Source: CAWJTV01 sp963845695 (GTDB taxonomy: Bacteria > Planctomycetota > Planctomycetia > Isosphaerales > Isosphaeraceae). From it: 64,000 nucleotides of DNA. The notes beneath the pieces are model-generated. The model was not told the origin of the DNA. It made no database searches and saw nothing but the letters and a program-made list of their open reading frames with translations. Positions 27,622 to 37,217 of this stretch are shown here, in pieces. The stretch lies in the NCBI GenBank assembly GCA_963845695.1, contig CAWJTQ010000010.1, positions 62,001-126,000 of the forward strand. Reading direction: 5' to 3'. The translations under genes and the position numbers were made by a program. Each line of letters opens with the position of its first letter. Position 1 is the stretch's first letter.

Positions 27622-29829
27622 CTACGCCCGACTCACCGCGCCGCCGGCGTCCGGGGCGTCCGGGCCGCCCCGCGATTGCGTCGCGGTCGCCGGAGGGGCG
27701 GCGGTGCCGCGATGCTCGGCGATCAAGTGGGTGAGGTTCGTGCCGCGCGGGAGGCCGCGGCGGCCGAGCCGCAACGCCGCGTCGAGGTTGACCCATTTCT
27801 CGCCGGGGACGCCGGCGATCGGGCCCGACGTGAGGGTCGGCCAGCGGCCGGTGGCGGCGCGGTGGGCGTCGGCCCACGCCAGGACCTGCTCGACGGTCAG
27901 GTCGGGCCGGATGCCGCGGGCGGCGGGGTCGAGCGAGCGGTCGAACAGGGCGGTCAGCGACGAGCCACCGGGCAGGCCGCGGCGGCCGAACTTCAGCGCG
28001 GCATCGATCGCCGACCAGTTCTCGTCGGGAACGCCGCGCACCGGGCCGGCGTGGGCATCGGGCCATCGGCCGGTGGCCTCGCGGTGGGCGCGGGCCCAGG
28101 CGCGGATCTTCCGCACCGACAGCCGCCGCGGTCGCACCGGCCGGTGCTTCGCCACCAGGCGGGCCAGCGATGAGCCGCCGGGCAGGCCGCGATAGCCGTG
28201 GCGCAGGGCCATGTTGACGATCGCCCAGGTCTCCTCCGACCCCTCGGCCACCGGGCCGGAGGAGGCCGACGGCCAGCGGCCGGTGGCCCCGCGGTGGGCG
28301 TCGGCCCAGGCCAGGATCTGCTCGGCCGTCAGGCGCGGGAGGTCCTTCGGGTTGCGGGCGCCGCGGTGCTCGGCCAGCAGGCGGGCCAGCGACGACCCGC
28401 CGGGCAGGCCGCAATCGCCCCGGGCCAGGGCGCCGCTGATCGCCTTCCAGGTCTCCTCGGGGGCCGAGCGGACCGGCCCGGAATCCTCGACGGGCCACTC
28501 GCCGGTGGCCCCGCGGTGGGCGTCGGCCCAGGCGAGGATCTGCTCGACGGTCAGCTCGGGGCGGGTCCGATACACGTTCGGGCCGCCGTGCCCGCGGATT
28601 ACATGGCCGAGCGACTGGCCGCCGGGCAGGCCGCGATAGCCGTGGCGCAGGGCCGTGTCGATCGAGCTCCAGTGCTCGCCCTCGGCGTGGAGCACCGGGC
28701 CGGACCGCGACGACGGCCAGCGGCCGGTGGCCCCGCGGTGGGCGTCGGCCCAGGCGAGGATCTGCTCGGCCGTCAGCGGCGGCTCCGTGTAGATGTTCGG
28801 GGCCCGGCGGTGCTCGGCCAGCAGTTGGGCCAGCGAGGTCCCGCCCGGCAGGCCGCGGCGGCCCTCCCGCAGCGCGTCGTCGACGCTCGGCCACGTCTCG
28901 CCGGGCTCGCCTCGGACCGCGCCGGACGACCACGAGGTCGGCCAGCGACCGGTGGCCGCGTGATGGGCATCGGCCCAGACCAGGATGCGCTCGACGGTCA
29001 GCGCGCCGCGGTACCCGCGGTGCTCGGCCAAGCGTTGCGCCAGCGACGAGCCGCCGGGCAGGCCGCGGAGGCCCTTGGACAGGGCCGAGTGGATGATCGC
29101 CCACGTCTCGCCGGGCACGCCGCGCACCGGGCCGGAGTCGCTGTGAGGGTACTCGCCGGTGGCTTCCCGATGGGCGTCGGCCCAGGCCAGGATCTGCTCG
29201 ACGTCCAGGCGCGGCAGGTTCTGCTTGTTGCGGACGCCCCGGTGCTCCTGGAGCAGGTCGGCCAGCGAGGTCCTGCGCGGCAGGCCGCGGCTGCCCTGGC
29301 TCAGGGCGCGGTTGACCTGCATCCAGTTCAGTTCCGGGTGGTCGCGCACCGGGCCGGAGTTGATCCGCGGCCACTGGCCGGTGGCCGCGTGATGGATGTC
29401 GGCCCAGGCCAGGATCTGCTCGATCGTGATTCGGGTGGTCGCCCGCGGTCGCGCCGCGCGTCGGCGCCGTGGCCGGCGCGTCGGGAACTGCTCGGCCTCC
29501 CAGGTCCGCATCCGCTCGGCCGGCGACTCCGGGTCCGACCCTCCCGCGACGCCCCGCTCTTCGGCCAGCAGTCGAGCCAGCGACGACCCCCCGGGCAGCC
29601 CGCGTCGGCCCCGCCTCAAGGCTGCGTCGATCGCCGACCAGGTCTCGTCATCCGCGCCGCCGACCGGCCCGGAACGCCAATCGGGCCAGCGCCCGGTCGC
29701 GGTGCGGTGGGCATCGGCCCACCGCAGGATCCGCTCGACGTCCAGCGCCGGCCGCTTCCCGACCGCCGAGCTCGCCGCCCCCGCTCTGCGCCCGCGCGAC
29801 GCTCGCGCGGCCCCGGACTCCACGTTCAT
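27622..29829 (-). CDS. Protein of nine ~70-residue tandem repeats, possible DNA-binding
   Basis: The product is about 735 residues from ATG 29829 (MNVESGAARASRGRRAGAAS); the open frame extends further but upstream sequence lacks repeat or family character. After a basic N-terminus come nine copies of a ~70-residue unit with consensus LTVEQILAWADAHRxATGRW, then P(x4)SGPVxGxPxETW, then xxIDxALRxGxRGLPGG, then SSLARLLAEHRG. Each unit predicts three or four helices and resembles the helicase-associated or HTH-like repeats of some large planctomycete proteins. The residues after RWP and before SGPV vary most. There is no enzyme domain or signal peptide. A modular nucleic-acid-binding role is my inference. 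Confidence 0.65.
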   Translation of the reverse strand: MNVESGAARASRGRRAGAASSAVGKRPALDVERILRWADAHRTATGRWPDWRSGPVGGADDETWSAIDAALRRGRRGLPGGSSLARLLAEERGVAGGSDPESPAERMRTWEAEQFPTRRPRRRRAARPRATTRITIEQILAWADIHHAATGQWPRINSGPVRDHPELNWMQVNRALSQGSRGLPRRTSLADLLQEHRGVRNKQNLPRLDVEQILAWADAHREATGEYPHSDSGPVRGVPGETWAIIHSALSKGLRGLPGGSSLAQRLAEHRGYRGALTVERILVWADAHHAATGRWPTSWSSGAVRGEPGETWPSVDDALREGRRGLPGGTSLAQLLAEHRRAPNIYTEPPLTAEQILAWADAHRGATGRWPSSRSGPVLHAEGEHWSSIDTALRHGYRGLPGGQSLGHVIRGHGGPNVYRTRPELTVEQILAWADAHRGATGEWPVEDSGPVRSAPEETWKAISGALARGDCGLPGGSSLARLLAEHRGARNPKDLPRLTAEQILAWADAHRGATGRWPSASSGPVAEGSEETWAIVNMALRHGYRGLPGGSSLARLVAKHRPVRPRRLSVRKIRAWARAHREATGRWPDAHAGPVRGVPDENWSAIDAALKFGRRGLPGGSSLTALFDRSLDPAARGIRPDLTVEQVLAWADAHRAATGRWPTLTSGPIAGVPGEKWVNLDAALRLGRRGLPRGTNLTHLIAEHRGTAAPPATATQSRGGPDAPDAGGAVSRA

Positions 29830-30779
29830 GATCTCGCCCCCCGGCCACCCGCCCGACCGAGCCCATGGCTTTATTATGCCACTCCCACCGGGCCGTGGCC
29901 AATCCGGGTCGTCCGAAAGTCGGTGTCCGCGGAAAGTCGGTGCCAAGTCATCTTTGCTCGCGGCCTCATACGCCCGGAGGCGATCCCTGCCGACCGGGTC
30001 CGCTTTCGCGAACCCCGAAAAAAGGGGTCCGACCCTCTCGGCGTCCTCCTCGCTAAGGTAAAACTTTATTATCTTAGCGGAGCATACGGCGCAATCCTTT
30101 ATCGCACAAGGGAAAAAGCCACGATCGACCTTTCCCAACCGGAGGCTGCGGCACGTCGGCGCGGAGCTGTCGCGGGAACCAGATCGTGGCCTGGTTCAAG
30201 TCGCTCGGACCCAGGGTAACACTCTTCTCAGTGACCGGCGGCATCGTGTCGGACGTAACAGGTTATTAAGCAAGGCTTTGTGGCCGAAGCGGCCCCAAGC
30301 TTTACCCCGCCAAGTTTTACCCTGGTTTGAACCAGGCCCTCATTGCAAAACTTTCCTTTTTTTTGGATTTTCTCATCTCCCTCTGGGGTCGAGAGTTCGG
30401 GAGCCAATCGCCCCAGAATCCCCGACAGGTGCATTAACGGATCCTAAAACCTGTGGTATACTGAATAATAAGGACTATGTGTGACCGTCACCGACAGGAA
30501 ACTCAGGCTGCGAGCAACGGGGCTGTGCCGCGTGCGGCCGGGCCCGGCACAGCGATTTCGGGACTCGGCCCGAACTCGCTGGGGGCCAAGGGGATCGGAG
30601 AGGGCGCCGCGGCCAAAAGTGGTCACCGAGTGCCACTTTGTGCCACAATTCTCGGCAAGTCCGGCCCGCCTCCCAGCCGGCCCAGCCCAGAACCCACGCC
30701 GGATCCGGACGTCCCGCCAGTCCGGAGTCGGGACGCTCGGAAGGGGTCAAAGCCACCGTCCCCAGACGGTGCCGTCGTG
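29830..30779. other. Long intergenic stretch, no supported gene
   Basis: About 950 bp. It holds the second GAAAGTCGGTG element at 29915-29952 and an AT-richer part at 30055-30120. A motif resembling GCCAAGTTTTACC recurs near 30302 and in variant form near 30286 and 30058. The overlapping ORFs on both strands are low-complexity and give no recognisable protein. Confidence 0.45.
29915..29952. repeat. Bipartite GAAAGTCGGTG element, copy 2
   Basis: It reads GAAAGTCGGTGTCCGC then GGAAAGTCGGTGCCAAGTCATC on the plus strand, the inverse of the element at 8992-9032. It lies about 85 bp upstream of the nine-repeat gene's start. Confidence 0.5.
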
Positions 30780-31070
30780 ATCGCCGAGGACTCTCGTTTT
30801 GTCGGTGCCGCTGCCGGCGGAGTGCGAGACCGAGGCGAGTCCCGAGGAGCCCTTGCTCCTCGCCATCAACGTCGAGCCGACGATGCTCGGCGAGATGATG
30901 CTGGAGATGGACGAGTCCCCGCCGCCGGTCGGCCCGACGCCGCGGGGAATATCCTCGACCCCGATGACCGAGGAGCTGAGCGGGGCCGTCATCCGGCTCC
31001 TCGAATGCCTCAAGTCCCCGCTCGACAGCCGCATACTCGGCCGCCAGACGGTCCAGAAGTCCTGGATCGC
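30780..31070 (+). pseudogene. AraC-type regulator N-terminal domain remnant
   Basis: The frame LSVPLPAECETEASPEEPL, then LLAINVEPTMLGEMMLEMD, then the segments ISSTPMTEELSGAVIRLLE and LECLKSPLDSRI matches the N-terminal (AraC_N-type) ligand domain of a subgroup of AraC-family regulators. The C-terminal HTH is missing; after about 31070 the sequence loses family character. No ribosome site was found. Probably a decayed regulator. Confidence 0.4.
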
Positions 31071-31399
31071 TCGTGGTTTCTGTCGCCCCTCCGGCGCGTT
31101 CCGGATCGCCTTCTTACCCGCGGAGATCACTGCGATCCCAACCCGGCCCCGGGACGACTCTCGAGTCTCAGGTTCGTCCTGCACGGGGAACCGAACCCAG
31201 CCAGTTGGTCGCTGGGGGTTCCGAGGAATCGACGCGGTCAAATTCCTGAATCGCCAATCCCACCTCAACCCATCTCGCCCAGATAATCCATCTTCGCGAC
31301 TCGCCTCGGGTTAAAGTACGGCCATTGCGGTTCTCGAAAATCTCAATGTTCGTTAAGATCCGCGCCGATCGACCATGGTTGGGGATGTCGGAGAGAAGC
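31071..31399. other. Gene-free stretch upstream of membrane glycosyltransferase
   Basis: No protein family or RNA is recognised. An AT-rich patch at about 31318-31352 (TTCTCGAAAATCTCAATG region) may contain the promoter of the next gene. Confidence 0.3.
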
Positions 31400-33038
31400 A
31401 TGAGCAATCCTGGTACCTCCCGGTTGCGTCCGGATGGGCTCGAGGCGGCTTGGTGGGCACGACTCGAGCGCGCCTGGTGGGTGGCCCTGCTCGCGACGAT
31501 CGTGGTCTTCTCGGCATTCCCGATGGCGAACATGCTTCTGGGGCTGTCGACGAAAGACTATGGGCTCTGGTACCAGGTGGGCCAGGCGGTGCGACAGGGG
31601 CTGGATGTCTATCCCCGGCCAGAGACCGGCCGCCTCTTTCCGTTCATGTATCCCCCTTCGGCGGCGGCGATGCTCGGCGTGGTGAGCTGGCTAGGCCCCA
31701 TGGGGACACTGATCGCCCTGGTTCTGGCCACTTCGGCGTCGTGGCTGGTTTCGATCGGACTGTCGGTCTGGCTGGCAGCGGGCTCGGGGTCGCGGAGGCA
31801 TCCGCTGGTCCTGATCGTGCCGTCGCTGTCGGTCATCGTGCTGATCCATAACACCTACTTGCTGGGCCAGCCCAACCTCCTGCTTCTGGCGCCTGGTGCT
31901 CGGCGCGTTCGCCTGCCTCCGGCTGGGCCGGGAAATCGCCGCCGGTGCCCTGGTGGCCACGGCGGCGGCCATCAAGGCGTTCCCGATCCTGATCCTGGGA
32001 TACTTCGTCTACCGGCGGATGTGGAAGGCGACGGCCGCCACCGTGGTGATACTGGCCGCGTGGCTGTTGATCGCCCCGCTGCCGTTCCGGACCCCCACTC
32101 AGACGATCGACGACCTGGTGGTCTGGAGCAAGGGAATGCTCTTCACCTACAACACGCACGGGATCGCCCAGCGTCCGCTCCGGTCGTACAGCTACAAGAA
32201 CCAGTCGATCATGGCCGTGATGCACCGCCTGCTGCGGGAGGTGCCGGCGGACGGCGAAGCCGTCTTGTCGCGGCGTGCACAGGGTCAGTTCGGTCCCCGA
32301 CCGACGCCCGGACTGCCGGCGCTGGATCCCGCGACCGACCTGCTCAGCTACCTGAAGCCGCATCAGCACACCGCCAGGCCGCCCCGAACCGCCGACCTGG
32401 GAACCAAGCCCTTCGGGGGCGGCAGCGCGAGTGCCGACCCGGCTCACGACGGAGCGGGAGCCGCCGAGCCGACCCCGCGATGGGACGAAGCGATCCACGG
32501 TGCCGCGCCCGCGCTCCGGTCCGCCTGGAGGGTGAACCTCCTCGACCTGGACTTCCAGACGGTGACCTTGATCACCCTGGCGGTCATGCTGAGCCTCTGC
32601 CTGTTCTTCATGGCCGTGATGCCGGCCCGCAGGCGCCGGACCGCGGAGACGGATACCCTCGAATTCGCCCTGGTCACCCTGCTGACCGTGATCTTCTCCC
32701 CGTTGTCGTTCAATTATGCCTATGTTTGGCTCTTGTATCCAACCACACTGGCCGTGCATCGGGTCTCGAGCGAGCCGGCTACCGCGCCTCGGCACCGACT
32801 CAAGGTCGCCTGGTTGGCGGCGGTGCTGCTGATCCCCGCCCTGGCCATCCCCATGCCGCAAGTGGCCCAGGCCTGCGGCAACCTGTTCGTCCCGGCCATG
32901 CTGCTGCTCTTCGGCCTCGGGATGATGCTCCGCGCGGTGGATCGTCGTCGCTCCGACCCGGCCGAGGTCGCAGGGCCCCACTACCGAGAGCGCGCTCGTG
33001 ACGGCTCTCGCACGAGCACCTTGACCGCCAGCAGTTGA
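31400..33038 (+). CDS. GT87 (DUF2029) family membrane glycosyltransferase, one frameshift
   Basis: This is a polyprenyl-phosphate-sugar-dependent mannosyl- or arabinosyltransferase-like integral membrane protein of ~545 residues. ATG 31400 is preferred because GGAGAG lies just upstream. The first frame has a membrane helix (WVALLATIVVFSAFPMANML), then the loop YGLWYQVGQAVRQGLDVY and FPFMYPPSAAAML typical of DUF2029, then HNTYLLGQPNLLLLA. A shift near 31890 (an extra C) moves to VLGAFACLRLGREIAAGAL and AIKAFPILILGYFVYRRMW. Further helices follow, with FSPLSFNYAYVWLLYP near the C-terminus. A soluble Pro/Ala-rich insert lies at about 32230-32520. It probably builds envelope glycans; the acceptor is unknown. 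Confidence 0.75.
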
Positions 33039-33456
33039 TCGGATCGGTGGATTACCCGGATCTGACCGATACACCGCTCGACTTCCCGCCCGCTTGCGAG
33101 GTTCTCTACCGATCCCGCCTTGCACCACCGAATGCGGACGTCTTCGGCCGCCCCCCGGTCTGCTGGGCGCGGGCTACCGCCGAGGATGGTCACGCGATCG
33201 GTCTGGAGGTCCGCCGGAAAAGGTCCGGTCCTTTGCGCAACGTTCACTAATTGTCGGGACTCTGACATTGCCTTTTTTCGGGCTTTGGCCAACAATGCCG
33301 CCTCCTTCCAGGCGAGGCATCCAGCGCGAGGGAACGCGGCTGCGAGCAGTGGTCAGTGGTGAGTCGTCAGTCGTCGCCGGGAAACGATGGCCCGGGCGGG
33401 ACTTGATCTCCACTGACCACGGACCACTGCAAACCAAGGCAAGGAGGCCTTAGCTG
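33039..33456. other. Intergenic stretch with ribosome site of the next gene
   Basis: A plus-strand frame at about 33050-33210 gives sequence ending CWARATAEDGHAIGLEV that faintly recalls a PilZ domain, too weak to call. The direct repeat GTCAGTGGTGAGTCGTCAGTCGTC lies near 33351. The strong ribosome site AAGGAGG at 33441-33447 serves the gene at 33457. Confidence 0.4.
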
Positions 33457-35082
33457 ATGGCGCGCTGGTTCGTTGACCGTCTGCCCCAGCGGGGGATCCC
33501 TTCGGTGAGCCTGCGGAAACTGCTCCCGGAGGCCCGGTTCGTCGGCTGCGCGGACTGGGAGGTCTCCGGTTGCAGCAACGATCATCGCCGGCTCGACCCG
33601 GGTCAGGTGTTCGTTGCGGTCCGGGGGGCGAGGCCGGGGTACGACGGGCATAGCTTCGTGCTCGAGGCACTCGAGCGGGGCGCGTCCGGCGTGGTGGTGG
33701 AGTATCCCTGCCCCGGCGTGGGCCGGCTCCAGGTCGTCGTCCCGGACGCCATGGCAGCGCACGCGCGGATCTGCCAGGCCCTGGCAGGCGACCCGTCGCA
33801 TCAGTTGGTCACCGTCGGGGTGACCGGGAGCTTCGGCCGGACGATGACCGCCCTGATGGTCCGCTCGATCTTCGAAGCCGCCGGGCAGCGGACCGGCCTG
33901 CTCGGTGCGCTGGGCTTTTCCGACGGGACGACCGCCCGCGCGCTCGGAGCCGGACTGGATCCTCGCAGCGCGACCGGTGGGGCGGGCTTCGGCGGCGGCC
34001 GCTCCGCGGCGTGCGGTTCCTCGCGGGCCTTCATTCCCGGCGCGTCTGGCCTGGCCGCCTTGATGTCCGAAATGGTCGAAGGGGGATGCCGGGCGGGCGT
34101 TCTGGAAGTCTCCGCTGAGGCGATGGCACATCGGAGCTTCGAGGGGATCGCCTTCCACGCGGCAGTGGTGACCGATGTGGGTGCACCTCGCGGATACCCT
34201 GCCGACGTGTTGCTCCAGCGGCGCCGGGCCAAGGCCAAACTGGTCCGCCGGGTCGTCCCGGAGGGCCTGGTGGTCGTCAACGCCGACGACCCCAATGCCG
34301 AGATCCTGGGGGCGTTGAACCTCGATGCGCGCCGGATCGCCTTCGCCATGGAGCCGATGTCCCGGTCGGACCTCGACGTGGACGTCTCGGCCCGGTTGGT
34401 GCAGCTCGACGGTTCGGGGACGCGGATGGTGCTCCAGGGCTTCGACCGGGAGACCCCGTTGCATTTGCCCCTGGTCGGCCCGAGGGCGGCGGCGTGCGCG
34501 CTGGCCGCGTCGGCTCTGGCCTGGGCGATGGAGATCGATCGGACCGCGGTCATCGACGGATTGGAGGCGGTCCGATCCATAGCCGGGCACCTCGAGGCGG
34601 TCGCGGAAGGCCAGGATTTTGACGTCCGCGTCGACGGGGCGACGAGCCCGGCGGCACTCGAGGAGGCTCTGGCCGCCGTCCGGGCCGTGGCTGCTGGGCA
34701 GGTGCATTGCGTTCTGAGCGCCGAGGGATGCGGAGACCGCGCCGAACGTCGACGGCTGGCCGAGGCCGCCGAGGCCGGCGCCGATCGCGTCGTCCTCACG
34801 GTGAGTAATCCCCGCACCGAAGACCCGAATCAGATCCTCGACGACGTCCTGGCCGGATTCCGGCGCCCGGGCAAAGTCCGGGTCGAACCCGACCGCCGCC
34901 GTGCCATCGAGGCCGCGCTGGCCGATGCCCGTACCGGCGATGCCGTTCTGATCGCCGGCAAGGGCCGCCATACCTTCCAGATCCTTGCCGACCGCGCCAT
35001 CCCGTTCGACGACGCCCAGATTGCCCGCGATTGGCTCCGCCAGCAGGCTCGCCCCATCGCTCCCGCCCAGCGGTCCGCGTGA
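33457..35082 (+). CDS. Mur-ligase-like protein (MurE paralogue) with altered catalytic motifs
   Basis: The 541 residues match the three-domain layout of UDP-MurNAc-tripeptide synthetase: N-terminal substrate domain with DPGQVFVAVRGARPGYDGH (res 47-64), central ATPase, and C-terminal domain with SNPRTEDPNQILDDVLAG (450-467) and LIAGKGRH (498-505). Key residues differ from working MurE. The P-loop GTxGKTT is GSFGRTMT (124-131) with Lys replaced by Arg. EVSSHAL is EVSAEAM (217-223) without the His. VDYAHTPDALE is VDGATSPAALE (392-402). The usual acceptor Arg-Met segment is SIAGHLEAV. The reading frame is unbroken. It probably binds a related ligand or has lost catalysis; a sequence-divergent active ligase cannot be excluded. 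It is monocistronic. Confidence 0.75.
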   Translation: MARWFVDRLPQRGIPSVSLRKLLPEARFVGCADWEVSGCSNDHRRLDPGQVFVAVRGARPGYDGHSFVLEALERGASGVVVEYPCPGVGRLQVVVPDAMAAHARICQALAGDPSHQLVTVGVTGSFGRTMTALMVRSIFEAAGQRTGLLGALGFSDGTTARALGAGLDPRSATGGAGFGGGRSAACGSSRAFIPGASGLAALMSEMVEGGCRAGVLEVSAEAMAHRSFEGIAFHAAVVTDVGAPRGYPADVLLQRRRAKAKLVRRVVPEGLVVVNADDPNAEILGALNLDARRIAFAMEPMSRSDLDVDVSARLVQLDGSGTRMVLQGFDRETPLHLPLVGPRAAACALAASALAWAMEIDRTAVIDGLEAVRSIAGHLEAVAEGQDFDVRVDGATSPAALEEALAAVRAVAAGQVHCVLSAEGCGDRAERRRLAEAAEAGADRVVLTVSNPRTEDPNQILDDVLAGFRRPGKVRVEPDRRRAIEAALADARTGDAVLIAGKGRHTFQILADRAIPFDDAQIARDWLRQQARPIAPAQRSA

Positions 35083-35604
35083 ATCCTGCGGGCGGACCCG
35101 GCATCTCGGTGCGGACCGTCGTTCCTGAGCTATCCTTGTGATGTGAGCCTCTCCCGTGCTGGGCTTCCCGTATGACCAAACTCGATGCGCTTTTTCACGG
35201 AAACCAGATCTTGCAAACCATTCCCCTGCTATGAGATGGATCAACTGAACGGCGAGTCTGAGGGAGCGGTCCCAGACCCGGTACCTCGACCCTGGTCGGT
35301 TGCGGTTTGGCTCGATTGCGACCCCACGGCCGGCCAGGACCGAAGGTCGGATCCGGTCAACAGTGGAGACCTCCACCCCAATCCTTCGCGATTCGCCCCG
35401 TAATGATGCCATGAGGCATCACCGAGTGAGTCGCGCGAACAAATTGGCTGGCCCGAACGTCTGAAGGAAATCGGAGATCGTGTGGGTGGTGTCTCTTTCC
35501 TTCAGAAGCGCGGGTCAAGGATTGATAACGCGGGACGAATCACCTGTAACAAAACGAGCAGGCATCGACAGGGAAATTGAACCGGACTGAGCGAGGAGCG
35601 CACA
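35083..35604. other. Intergenic stretch, nothing recognised
   Basis: No gene, RNA or repeat could be supported on either strand. The ORFs overlapping this interval give no family motif. Confidence 0.4.
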
Positions 35605-35931
35605 ATGATTTCCACACGTAAGAAACCCGCCCGGCGACCGCCACGTCCTCAGAAGGACGGCTCGGCGAACCACGATGTCCGCCACGATCCGGCGGGCCTC
35701 AGCGCCCGACTCCGCGAGCTTGCGGCGAGAGCCCACCGTGCCGTCCGTGCGGCCCAGGCGGAGGGCGCCACCGACCGTTCTCAGCGGGAGCTCGTCGAGC
35801 TGCACGCCCGGATCGTTCAACTTCAACGGAGCCTTCAGGCCCACTCCCTCGATGGGTTGCTCCCGTACGTCACGGCCCTCCGCCAGGAGGTCGAGACCCT
35901 GGTCAAGAATCCTTCGTCCCTGGTCGTGTGA
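35605..35931 (+). CDS. Small helical protein, unknown
   Basis: The product has 108 residues from ATG 35605, with GAGGAG six bases upstream. A basic N-terminus (MISTRKKPARRPPRPQK) is followed by one long amphipathic helical region (LSARLRELAARAHRAVRAAQ, then LVELHARIVQLQRSLQAHSL). No membrane segment or known motif is visible. It converges with the anti-sigma-like gene, with only 13 bp between their ends. Confidence 0.45.
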   Translation: MISTRKKPARRPPRPQKDGSANHDVRHDPAGLSARLRELAARAHRAVRAAQAEGATDRSQRELVELHARIVQLQRSLQAHSLDGLLPYVTALRQEVETLVKNPSSLVV

Positions 35932-35944
35932 ACAACGACCCAGT

Positions 35945-36466
35945 CTATTCCGAGCCGAGCAAGTGCTGGCTCGACTGGAGGATCCGGTGCTGCCGGGTCT
36001 TGGACGCCTTGGCGGCGGCCGCGGCCTGGGATTGGACCTTCAGGTCGGCGAGGTTGGCCTGACAGAATGGGCATTCCACGACGTCTAGGTGGAATTGCAG
36101 GTAGGAGGCCAGCGCGGGGTCTAGGGCCTCGAGCAGGTAGCTGCCGAGTTGCTGGCGGCTGGGGCAGGTCAAGCGGGCGCGATGCCAGATGGCACCCAGG
36201 GTGTGGATCTGGCCGTCGGCGCGATTCTGGCGGACGTCCTCGAGCTGGGCGCGGAGCTCGGCCGAGTCGCGGAGGGCTTTCTCCACCCGCGCCGAGTCCT
36301 CGGGACTCAGGGCGTCGGCCAGATAGTTGCGGAGCAGGGAATCGTCGATCGGAGCGGGCGGAGCGGCGGGCTCGCGCGGGTGGTGGTCGCGGTCGCCATG
36401 GCCGCGGAGAACCGGCCCGACGGCGTGGTCGGGGTCGGGTTTCTGACCGGTGACGTTACCCTTCAT
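35945..36466 (-). CDS. Putative anti-sigma or sigma-partner protein
   Basis: The product has about 173 residues from ATG 36466 (MKGNVTGQKPDPDHAVGPV). LLRNYLADALSPEDSARVEK resembles the start of a putative anti-sigma zinc-finger protein. Further on, LTCPSRQQLGSYLLEALDPA, then YLQFHLDVVECPFCQANLAD, gives a Cys/His cluster (HLDVVECPFC) like the zinc-binding HxxxCxxC of ZAS domains. There is no membrane helix. It starts 5 bp after the stop of the ECF sigma gene, so the two are co-transcribed. Function inferred from motif and neighbour. Confidence 0.55.
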   Translation of the reverse strand: MKGNVTGQKPDPDHAVGPVLRGHGDRDHHPREPAAPPAPIDDSLLRNYLADALSPEDSARVEKALRDSAELRAQLEDVRQNRADGQIHTLGAIWHRARLTCPSRQQLGSYLLEALDPALASYLQFHLDVVECPFCQANLADLKVQSQAAAAAKASKTRQHRILQSSQHLLGSE

Positions 36467-36471
36467 GATGG

Positions 36472-37101
36472 TCAACCTCCGCCGAACTCGTCGAGGGAGA
36501 GCCCGGCGCGGCGGGCCATCTCCTTGAGCCGGGCGATCGTCTGGAACTTGTAGCTGGCCACGGCCTGCTCGGTGATCTCCAGGTACTTGGCGACGTCCTT
36601 GTTCGCCCATCCTTTGACGATGAGCAGCTCCATGCAGCGGAGGCGGTCATAGTCACCACGGGCCAACCATTCGCGGACGAGCTGGCCCATGGCGTCAGTC
36701 AGTAACCGCTCCTCGGCCCTGCGCTGCTCCCCGCTCCGTGCGATGCTGGAAGCGGCCCGGCCATCGCCGGGCACCTCATCGAGCGGACGGCCGTGGTCGT
36801 CCGAACCGAACTGGTCAACGGGTCAACGACCTTGCTTGCGCAGGTGGTCGGTCAACTTGTGAGCGGCGATCGAGAAGAGGTAGGCTTCCATGTCCCGCTT
36901 CTCATCGTAATGCGGCAGGCTGGTCAGGAAGCCGATGAACGTCTCCTGGACCACGTCCTCGCTGGCCGCGCGGTCGCGGAGCCGGCTGTCCACGAAGGCC
37001 AGCAACCGCCCTTCGAACCGCTCGATGAGCTGACGCCACGCCTCAGCATCGCCCGCGCGCACTTGCCGGACCAGAAGGGCGTCGGTCTCTGTGGCTGCCA
37101 T
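36472..37101 (-). CDS. ECF-type sigma factor with in-frame TGA
   Basis: This RNA polymerase sigma factor runs from ATG 37101. Region 2 is clear: AWRQLIERFEGRLLAFVDSR, SEDVVQETFIGFL, YLFSIAAHKLTDHLRKQGR. The next codon is TGA (36823-36825) where relatives have Arg. Reading on in the same frame gives a linker and then region 4: LRCMELLIVKGWANKDVAKY and LEITEQAVASYKFQTIARL, a good helix-turn-helix. It ends DEFGGG at 36472. The same frame on both sides suggests a CGA-to-TGA change or base error, not an indel. It overlaps the regulon-partner gene region at 36466. Total about 209 codons. Confidence 0.65.
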
Positions 37102-37217
37102 CGGTTCGATCTGCCCCGGGAACGGAAAAGGTCACGGATGGGATCGTCGCGTCGGTCTTCCCCGATCATCGGTCAATTGTAAACGCTTCCCGGGACGTTT
37201 GCCTATCCTTCTCGAAC

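Noticed and set aside
27266..29374. Long Arg/Pro-rich ORF overlapping the nine-repeat gene on the same strand
   Set aside because: It is a second frame of the repetitive gene; composition is Arg/Pro-rich and there is no domain. The gene at 27622-29829 has conserved repeats and explains the openness.
28198..30219. 673-residue plus-strand ORF
   Set aside because: Antisense shadow of the repetitive gene; no family motif.
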